9,723 nt of DNA from Caldilineaceae bacterium (GTDB taxonomy: Bacteria > Chloroflexota > Anaerolineae > Caldilineales > Caldilineaceae). Under the pieces are notes generated by a model that saw only the letters and a list, made by a program, of their open reading frames with translations, was not told where the DNA came from and did not search any database. The stretch is from positions 1-9,723 of the forward strand of contig WGCB01000491.1 of NCBI GenBank assembly GCA_015494005.1. The letters run 5' to 3'. Of this stretch, positions 1 to 5,150 are shown in pieces (within the stretch, counting starts at the first letter, position 1; every line of letters starts with the position of its first letter). A program made the translations under genes and the position numbers.

Positions 1-200
1 CACCGGGGTGCAGCTTCCACCTGCGCTGCCCCTACAAGATGGATGTCTGCGTCCAGGTGGATCCGGAGATGCAGGAGCTTGCTCCCGGCCATTTCGTGCG
101 CTGCCACCTCTACCCAGAGGCCTTTTCCACATCGCAGGGAGACACTCATGGAACCCATCAAGGTCATGTTTCTGAACCCGGTGGGCACAGCGGACTATGA
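1..200 (+). CDS. Peptide-type ABC transporter ATPase, C-terminal fragment (5' end outside window)
   Basis: Reading codons from base 3 gives a 65-residue C-terminal piece ending at a TGA at 198-200. It matches the C-terminal domain that follows the nucleotide-binding core in OppD/OppF/DppD/DppF ATPases (oligo_HPY type). Visible signs are GCSFHLRCPYKMDVC, then an acidic/Pro stretch, then APGHFVRCHLY. Four cysteines lie at fragment residues 3, 9, 16 and 34, in the spacing that is reported to hold an iron-sulfur cluster in some family members. The family usually ends a few residues after the last Cys-His. Here about 28 more residues follow (from residue 38), Gly/Ser-rich with five histidines in all, and the last part is encoded over the start of the racemase gene in a different frame. 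The Walker motifs lie outside the window, so whether it is the D-type or F-type ATPase cannot be told. It implies a second transporter upstream of the one at 5151-9723. Confidence 0.85.
   Translation, partial: PGCSFHLRCPYKMDVCVQVDPEMQELAPGHFVRCHLYPEAFSTSQGDTHGTHQGHVSEPGGHSGL
136..141 (+). promoter_or_regulatory. Ribosome binding site for the racemase gene
   Basis: AGGGAG lies 6 bases before the ATG at 148. It decides the start: the frame is open upstream to an ATG at 43, but that segment overlaps the ATPase end, has no family resemblance, and lacks a comparable site. Confidence 0.7.
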
Positions 201-948
201 CCCCTTTTTCGCCCAGATGGCCCAGGAACACAAACATCCGGGAACGGAGGTCCACGTCACCTCCCTGAACCCATCTGTGGGGGCCTTCACCCACATCGAG
301 TACCGCTCCTACGAGGCCTTGGTGACGCCCCACATCCTGTGGGCCACCCACCAGGCCGCCCAGGAGGGTTTCCATGCCCTGGTCATCGGCTGCTTCTACG
401 ACACCGGCCTGCTGGATGCCCGGGAGGTCTCGGGCCCTATGGTGGTCATCGCCCCCTGCCACGCCTCCATCGAGACCGCGCTGCACCTGGCCAACAGCTT
501 CTCCATCATCGTGGGGCGGCGCAAGTGGGTCCACCAGATGGAGAGCACGGTCCACGACTACGGCTACGGTCGCCGCCTGCGCTCCTTCCGCTCCGTGGAC
601 ATGGGGGTGGTGGAGTTTCAGCAGGACCACGACTGCACCCGGGAGCGGCTGGTCCAGGCTGGGCAGGCCGCGGTCCAGGAGGACTACGCCGAGGCCATCG
701 TCCTGGGCTGCACCCTGGAGACTGGCTTCTACCAGGAGCTCCAGGCGGAGCTGGGCGTGCCGGTCATCGACCCCTCCATCGCTGCATTGAAGGTGGCCGA
801 GCATGCCGGGTGGATGCGCCAACATCAGGGCTGGGCTCCCAGCCGGATCTGGAGCAGCGAGGCGCCCCCGGCCCAGGAGATGGCCGCTTTCGGCATGTTC
901 CGAGAGCCCTATCGCTTCGGAAACCGCATCGTGGTTCCTGCAGCGTGA
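148..948 (+). CDS. Asp/Glu/hydantoin racemase family protein
   Basis: A 266-residue protein, about the usual length for hydantoin racemase (HyuE-like) enzymes of the Asp/Glu racemase superfamily. These use two cysteines as acid/base pair to invert a stereocentre without cofactor. The N-terminus IKVMFLNPVGTADYDP fits the first strand and loop of the fold. The first catalytic Cys is Cys82 in VIGCFYDTGL, closely matching the GCFxDxGL motif of hydantoin racemases. The second is Cys188 in VLGCTLETGF. C-terminal VPVIDPSIAALK is also typical. A third cysteine, Cys104, sits in IAPCHASIETALHLA, where family members more often have a Gly-Glu-Ala type turn. The start overlaps the upstream ATPase by 53 bases, and the TGA is 16 bases before the next ATG, so it is probably cotranscribed with both. 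Placement beside HyuAB suggests racemisation of a hydantoin or related cyclic or N-carbamoyl compound. Other superfamily activities (Asp/Glu racemase, maleate isomerase, arylmalonate decarboxylase) cannot be excluded. Family assignment is firm; substrate is inferred. Confidence 0.88.
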   Translation: MEPIKVMFLNPVGTADYDPFFAQMAQEHKHPGTEVHVTSLNPSVGAFTHIEYRSYEALVTPHILWATHQAAQEGFHALVIGCFYDTGLLDAREVSGPMVVIAPCHASIETALHLANSFSIIVGRRKWVHQMESTVHDYGYGRRLRSFRSVDMGVVEFQQDHDCTRERLVQAGQAAVQEDYAEAIVLGCTLETGFYQELQAELGVPVIDPSIAALKVAEHAGWMRQHQGWAPSRIWSSEAPPAQEMAAFGMFREPYRFGNRIVVPAA

Positions 949-964
949 AAGGACATCGCTTTCT

Positions 965-1300
965 ATGATTCGTCTCACTGTGCTCTACAACCTGCATCCC
1001 TTCGTGGACGAGGAGGAGTTCCTGGAGTGGCGGCTGGGGGAACACCAGCAGGCGAACATGGCTGCCTTCGGCGTCCTGCGCTCCGACTTCGCCCGGATCC
1101 GCGAAGCCTGGCCCCCCGGCGCGGATCCGCCCTACCGCTTCATGACCACCGCGGACTGGCCGGACATGGAGAGCTTCCGCCGAGATTTCTTCGACCCGGC
1201 GGCCCTGGAGCGGCTGCAGGAGAACCTGAAGATGCTGAAGGACCCCATCTTTCTCATCGGCGAGATCCTCGCCAGTGACAGCAAGGAGGAGCAAGCGTAA
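965..1300 (+). CDS. Small EthD-like (dimeric alpha/beta-barrel) protein
   Basis: A 111-residue protein starting MIRLTVLYNL, with AAAGGA at 948-953 about 11 bases upstream. The pattern matches EthD-type ferredoxin-fold proteins. A first strand (IRLTVLYNL) is followed by a helix with a conserved-looking His27 in EEFLEWRLGEHQQAN, a strand near 56-63 (PYRFMTTAD), an amphipathic helix with repeated Asp/Glu (WPDMESFRRDFFDPAALERLQENLK), and a final strand IFLIGEIL. No membrane segment or signal peptide is seen, so it should be cytosolic. Proteins of this fold usually dimerise and bind small hydrophobic or cyclic ligands; some act as isomerases, lyases or oxygen-independent helpers, many are unknown. 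Its TAA shares one base with the ATG of hyuA (TAATG), and the hyuA ribosome binding site lies inside its coding region, so the two are probably translationally coupled. The frame continues open upstream to 803, but that part overlaps the racemase and is not credible. Function in this operon is unknown. Confidence 0.78.
   Translation: MIRLTVLYNLHPFVDEEEFLEWRLGEHQQANMAAFGVLRSDFARIREAWPPGADPPYRFMTTADWPDMESFRRDFFDPAALERLQENLKMLKDPIFLIGEILASDSKEEQA
1283..1290 (+). promoter_or_regulatory. Strong ribosome binding site for hyuA
   Basis: AAGGAGGA, a near-perfect Shine-Dalgarno sequence, ends 9 bases before the ATG at 1300. It lies inside the end of the small upstream gene. With the TAATG stop/start overlap it supports translational coupling and fixes the hyuA start. 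Confidence 0.8.
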
Positions 1301-3351
1301 TGCGCGTCGCGACGGATATTGGCGGCACCTTCACCGATCTGGTCTACGTCACCGAGGACGGCCAGGTGCGCACGGCCAAGAGCCACACCACGCCCGGCCA
1401 GTTCGAGCAGGGCGTCATGGACGTGATCCAGGCCGCAGGGATCGAGCCCCGGGAGTTCACGGCCTTCGTCCATGGCACCACCCTGGTCATCAACGCCATC
1501 ACCGAGCGCAAGGGGGCCAAGACCGCCCTGATCACCACCCAGGGCTTCCGGGACGTGCTGGAGATCGGCCGAGGCAACCGGCCCGACTTCTTCAACCTGG
1601 AGTACGAGAAGCCCAGGCCCTTCGTGGACCGCTACCTGCGCCGGGAGGTGCCAGGCCGCATCGACTACAAGGGCCAGGAGACCGCCCCCCTGGACCTCTC
1701 CGGCCTGCCCGCCATCCTGGAGGATTTCCGGGCGGAAGGGGTGGAGGCCGTGGCCATCTGCCTGCTCAACGCCTACGCCAACCCAGCCCACGAGGAGGCC
1801 CTCCTGGCCCGGGTCCAGCAGCTCTGGCCCGAGGTGGCGGCCGTGGCCTCCCACCAGATCACCCGGGAGTGGCGGGAGTACGAGCGGACCAACACCACGG
1901 TCATGTCTGCCTACGTCCAGCCCCTGGCCCACCGCTACCTGGACCGGCTCACCGGTCGCCTGGCCGAGGCTGGCATGGCCTGCACGCCCTACATCATGCA
2001 GTCCAACTGCGGCGTGGACACGGTCCAGAACGCCCGCCAGATCCCCATCACCATGATCGAGTCCGGCCCGGCCAGCGGCATCTGGGGCGCGGCCGCGCTG
2101 GGGCGCCTCATCGACCAGCCGGAGGTCATCGCCATCGACATCGGCGGCACCACGGCCAAGTGCGGGCTCATCACCGGCGGCCAGGTGAAGCTGAACAGCG
2201 ACTACCTGGTGGAGCGCAGCGCCACCTCCGCCGGCTACCCGGTCATGGTGCCGGTGGTGGATCTGGTGGAGATCGGCCAGGGTGGCGGCTCCATCGCCTG
2301 GGTGGACGAGTTCCAGCGCCTGCACGTGGGGCCCCAGAGCGCAGGCGCGGATCCCGGGCCCGTGGCCTACGGCCTGGGCGGCAGGGACGCCACCACCACC
2401 GACGCCAACCTGGCCCTGGGGCGCATCAACCCCGACTACTTCTGCGGCGGCGCCCTCACCGCGGACATGGCCGCCGTGGATCGGGCCCTGGACCGCCTGG
2501 CGGGTCAGCTGGGCATCGGCCAGCGGGAGGTGGCCCGGGGCATCGTGCGCCTGGCCAACAACAACATGGTCAACGCCATCAAGCTCATCTCCGTGAACCG
2601 GGGCCACGATCCCCGGGAGTTCACCCTGGTGGCCTTCGGCGGCGGCGGGGGCATGCACGCCTGCGAGCTGGCCCGGGAGCTGGGCATCCGGGAGATCGTC
2701 ATCCCCAACCATGCGGGGGTTTTCTCCGCCTGGGGCATGCTCCTCAGCGACCTGCGCCGGGACTACCTGCAGACCCGCATCGTGGAGCTTTCCGGGCCGG
2801 AGGCGGCCAGTGCCCTCAGCGTGGCCTTCACCGGGCTGGAGGAGCGGGCCCTGGCGGAGTACACGGCCGAGGGTATCGAGCCCGAGCGGGTTCGTTTCCT
2901 GCGCTACGGCCGGCTGCGCTACCAGAACCAGGAGCACTCCACGGAGATCGACTTGCCCAGCGGCCCCATCACTCCGGTCCAGATGGACCAGATCATCGAG
3001 CACTTCCACACCCACTACGAGCGGGAGTACACCTACCGCCTGGACGCGCCGGTGGAGCTGGTCACCCTGCACCTCATCGCCTTCGCGGAAGTGGACAAGC
3101 TCCAGCCCGAGCGGCGGTCCCTGGGCAGCCCGGACGCCAGCTCGGCGGTCAAGGACCAGCGGGAGGTGGACTTCCTGGAGGCGGGGGTGCATCCGGCCAC
3201 CCTCTACGACGGCGCCCAGCTGCAGCCCGGCATGGCCTTCCCGGGCCCGGCCGTGGTGGAGGAGGCCGAGACCACCGTGGTCCTGCCGCCGGACGCCCGC
3301 TGCCGCCTGGACGAGTACGGCAACTACCGGATCACCCTGGCATCCATGTAG
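1300..3351 (+). CDS. hyuA: Hydantoinase/oxoprolinase-type enzyme, subunit A (ATP-binding)
   Basis: A 683-residue protein of normal length for HyuA-type subunits. In this family the A subunit carries the ASKHA-like ATP fold and, with subunit B, drives ATP-dependent opening of cyclic amides (N-methylhydantoinase, 5-oxoprolinase, caprolactamase) or ketone carboxylation in relatives. Seen in order: phosphate-binding DIGGTFTD at 6-13; HGTTLVINAITERKGAKTAL from about 58; EIGRGNRPDFFNL near 88-100 (N-terminal domain); ESGPASG at 254-260; second phosphate loop DIGGTTAK at 280-287; GQGGGSIAW at 327-334; GPQSAGADPGP at 344-354; adenosine-side AFGGGGGMHA at 445-454; HAGVFSAWGM at 471-480. A C-terminal beta-rich region follows (about 500-683). 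All core motifs are intact. No signal peptide is visible, so it should be cytosolic. It is tightly coupled to the upstream EthD-like gene and followed after 74 bases by its partner hyuB. Motifs do not decide the substrate; the racemase neighbour favours a chiral cyclic amide over acetone or acetophenone carboxylation. Confidence 0.93.
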   Translation: MRVATDIGGTFTDLVYVTEDGQVRTAKSHTTPGQFEQGVMDVIQAAGIEPREFTAFVHGTTLVINAITERKGAKTALITTQGFRDVLEIGRGNRPDFFNLEYEKPRPFVDRYLRREVPGRIDYKGQETAPLDLSGLPAILEDFRAEGVEAVAICLLNAYANPAHEEALLARVQQLWPEVAAVASHQITREWREYERTNTTVMSAYVQPLAHRYLDRLTGRLAEAGMACTPYIMQSNCGVDTVQNARQIPITMIESGPASGIWGAAALGRLIDQPEVIAIDIGGTTAKCGLITGGQVKLNSDYLVERSATSAGYPVMVPVVDLVEIGQGGGSIAWVDEFQRLHVGPQSAGADPGPVAYGLGGRDATTTDANLALGRINPDYFCGGALTADMAAVDRALDRLAGQLGIGQREVARGIVRLANNNMVNAIKLISVNRGHDPREFTLVAFGGGGGMHACELARELGIREIVIPNHAGVFSAWGMLLSDLRRDYLQTRIVELSGPEAASALSVAFTGLEERALAEYTAEGIEPERVRFLRYGRLRYQNQEHSTEIDLPSGPITPVQMDQIIEHFHTHYEREYTYRLDAPVELVTLHLIAFAEVDKLQPERRSLGSPDASSAVKDQREVDFLEAGVHPATLYDGAQLQPGMAFPGPAVVEEAETTVVLPPDARCRLDEYGNYRITLASM

Positions 3352-3372
3352 TTCGTCCAGCTCCAACTTGCA

Positions 3373-3396
3373 CTCCTTACTCCTTACTTCTTACTC
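3373..3396 (+). repeat. Tandem heptamer CTCCTTA, about 3.4 copies
   Basis: Two exact copies of CTCCTTA (3373-3379 and 3380-3386) are followed by a one-base variant CTTCTTA (3387-3393) and a partial CTC (3394-3396). The unit is identical to the last seven bases of the canonical bacterial 16S rRNA 3' end, that is, to the anti-Shine-Dalgarno. Each copy can pair with GAGGAG at 3414-3419. Heptanucleotide tandem repeats are known in cyanobacteria (STRR elements); whether this is an equivalent family in this organism cannot be told from one copy. Confidence 0.8.
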
Positions 3397-3413
3397 TTTT
3401 TTGCCTTTCTTCC

Positions 3414-3419
3414 GAGGAG
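3414..3419 (+). promoter_or_regulatory. Ribosome binding site for hyuB
   Basis: GAGGAG lies 6 bases before the ATG at 3426. It fixes the hyuB start even though the frame is open far upstream. It is complementary (one G-U pair) to CTCCTT within the heptamer copies at 3373 and 3380, so it may be partly masked in the mRNA. Confidence 0.75.
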
Positions 3420-3425
3420 CAGCCC

Positions 3426-5096
3426 ATGAGCAACCACCACGACCCCATCACCCTGGAGATCATCCAGAACTCCCTGCAGGCCACCGCGGATGAGATGTTC
3501 GCGGCCCTGCGCCGCACGGCCATGAGCCCCATCATCTACGAGGTGCTGGACATGGGCACGGGCATCACCGACCGGAACGGGGAGATCGCCGGCTCCGGCG
3601 CGGGGATCCCCGCCTTCGTGGGGGTGCTGGACAAGACGGGGCAGAAGAGCCTGGAGAAGTTCGACCAGCCCGGGGACATCGAGCCCGGGGACGTCTTCGT
3701 CACCAACGACCCCTACAACGGCGGCGTCACCCACCTGAACGACGTGGTCCTCACCATGCCCGTCTTCGCGGACGGGGAGCTGGTGGCCTGGACGGCCAAC
3801 ATCGCCCACTGGAACGACGTGGGCGGCATGGTCCCGGGCAGCATGTCCACCGAGGCCACGGAGATCTTCCAGGAGGGCTTCATCCTGCCTGGGGTGAAGC
3901 TCATCTCCCGGGGCGAACCCATCCGCTCGGTTTTCCAGATCCTCACGGCCAACTGCCGCATGCCCGACTTCCTCACCGGGGACCTGTGGGCCGGCATCGC
4001 CGCGGCCCGGGTGGGGGAGCGGCGCATCCGGGAGATCGTGGCCAAGTACGGGGTGGACGTCTTCCTCCACGCCCTGGACGCCTACATGGAGTACGGCGAG
4101 CAGGTCAGCCGCCGGGCCCTGAAGCAGCTGCCCAAGGGCACCTATTCCCTGGCCGAGGAGCAGGACGACGGCCAGATCTACAAGGTCACCGTGACCATCA
4201 CCGACGATGAGTTCATCATCGACCTGCGGGACAACCCGAAGCAGTCCGACGGCCCCTTCAATATGAGCCGGGACGACACGGTGGTGGGCTGCCAGATGGC
4301 CTTCAAGAACATCACCTCCCCCCAGGACCGCACGGCCAACGGCGGCACCTTCCGCCCGCTGAAGGTCCTGACCCAGGAGGGGACCATCTTCGACCCGGCC
4401 TATCCCGCGGCCATGGGCATCTACTACGAGCTGGGCATCCGCCTCCACGACCTGATCATGCGCTGCATGGCCCCTCACATGCCGGAGAAACTGCCCGCGG
4501 GGAGCTTCTCCTCCATCTGCGGCACCCTCTTCGGCGGCATCCACCCGGACACGGGCCGCACCTACGCGGTCATCGAGCCGGAGCTGGGCGGCTGGGGTGG
4601 CTCCGCCCACAAGGACGGCAACCCGGGCCAGTTCTCCGCCTTCCACGGGGAGACCTACAACTGCCCCGCGGAGGTGGCCGAGGCCCGCTACGGCGTCACT
4701 GTGGACTACCTGAGCTTCCACGACGAGGACGGGGGCGCGGGCTTCCACCGGGGCGGCAAGGGGGTGCGCATCGACTACCGCATCCGCTCGGACAATGCCT
4801 GGCTCACCTTCGCCTACACCCGCTCCAAGGTCCTGCCCTGGCCCCTGGAGGGCGGCCAGCCCGGCTCGGCCAACCACATCGTCATCCGCCGGGCCACCGG
4901 GGAAACCGAGCGCCACTCGGTGGCCAGCGGGCTGACCCTGCACAAGGACGACGTGATCCAGATCATGACCGCCACCGGCGCTGGCTGGGGGGATCCCATG
5001 CAGCGGCCCCTGGAGCTGGTGAAGGAGGACCTGAAGAACGGCTACATCACCTTGGAGCAGGCCAACCGGCACTATGGGCTGGACAGACGCAGCTGA
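3426..5096 (+). CDS. hyuB: Hydantoinase/oxoprolinase-type enzyme, subunit B
   Basis: A 556-residue protein, within the usual range for HyuB. This subunit binds the substrate and metal and works with the ATP-using A subunit. Seen in order: the characteristic opening DPITLEIIQNSL at 6-17; VFVTNDPYNGGVTHLND at 90-106, the most diagnostic block, with Asp and His candidates for metal binding; AHWNDVGGMVPGSMS at 127-141; EIFQEGFILPGVKL at about 146-159; a central region 205-330; GGWGGSAHKDGNPG at 388-401; DGGAGFHRGGKG at 435-446; and a terminal glycine turn TATGAGWGDP at 515-524 before a short helical tail. The last motif is often GGGxGDP-like in relatives; here it is GAGWGDP. No signal peptide or membrane segment. 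The start is supported by GAGGAG 6 bases upstream and by the family N-terminus. The same frame stays open across all of hyuA, but this is a GC-rich shadow and not an A-B fusion. The gene is separated from hyuA by a repeat-bearing spacer, although the two subunits should be needed in fixed proportion. Confidence 0.93.
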   Translation: MSNHHDPITLEIIQNSLQATADEMFAALRRTAMSPIIYEVLDMGTGITDRNGEIAGSGAGIPAFVGVLDKTGQKSLEKFDQPGDIEPGDVFVTNDPYNGGVTHLNDVVLTMPVFADGELVAWTANIAHWNDVGGMVPGSMSTEATEIFQEGFILPGVKLISRGEPIRSVFQILTANCRMPDFLTGDLWAGIAAARVGERRIREIVAKYGVDVFLHALDAYMEYGEQVSRRALKQLPKGTYSLAEEQDDGQIYKVTVTITDDEFIIDLRDNPKQSDGPFNMSRDDTVVGCQMAFKNITSPQDRTANGGTFRPLKVLTQEGTIFDPAYPAAMGIYYELGIRLHDLIMRCMAPHMPEKLPAGSFSSICGTLFGGIHPDTGRTYAVIEPELGGWGGSAHKDGNPGQFSAFHGETYNCPAEVAEARYGVTVDYLSFHDEDGGAGFHRGGKGVRIDYRIRSDNAWLTFAYTRSKVLPWPLEGGQPGSANHIVIRRATGETERHSVASGLTLHKDDVIQIMTATGAGWGDPMQRPLELVKEDLKNGYITLEQANRHYGLDRRS

Positions 5097-5150
5097 ACGG
5101 ATAGACAGTTTTCGTGTAACGGCACTCTCACACCATCCAAGGAGGAACCC
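5097..5150 (+). other. hyuB to binding-protein spacer
   Basis: A 54-base gap ending in a strong AAGGAGGA (5139-5146), 4 bases before the ATG at 5151. There is no hairpin-plus-T-run terminator. A TAGACA at 5102-5107 resembles a -35 box, but no acceptable -10 box follows at the right distance, so no promoter is called. The strong site suits a binding protein needed in excess over its permeases. Confidence 0.6.

Larger units (their letters stand above)
3352..3425 (+). other. hyuA-hyuB spacer: pyrimidine-rich, AT-richer than the genes around it
   Basis: This 74-base gap is the longest in the window and is markedly richer in T and C than the flanking genes. It holds a tandem heptamer (3373-3396), a run of six T at 3397-3402, and the hyuB ribosome binding site (3414-3419). 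The T run has no GC-rich hairpin in front of it, so it does not look like an intrinsic terminator. No clear -35/-10 pair is seen. Confidence 0.7.

Noticed and set aside
43..147. N-terminal extension of the racemase from an upstream ATG
   Set aside because: It overlaps the recognisable ATPase C-terminal domain in another frame, has no family match, and the ribosome binding site at 136-141 supports the start at 148.
3394..3413. T-rich run between hyuA and hyuB as an intrinsic terminator
   Set aside because: No GC-rich inverted repeat precedes the T run, and hyuA and hyuB products are expected to be made together.
1275..5096. One very long open frame covering hyuA and hyuB, as if a 1273-residue protein
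   Set aside because: The part over hyuA is out of frame with the motif-bearing hyuA protein and is low-complexity Gly/Arg/Pro-rich. Only the part from 3426 has HyuB motifs and a ribosome binding site.
5102..5125. Possible promoter in the hyuB to binding-protein gap (TAGACA as -35)
   Set aside because: No -10-like hexamer at 16-18 bases from it; the gap is short and the match could be chance.
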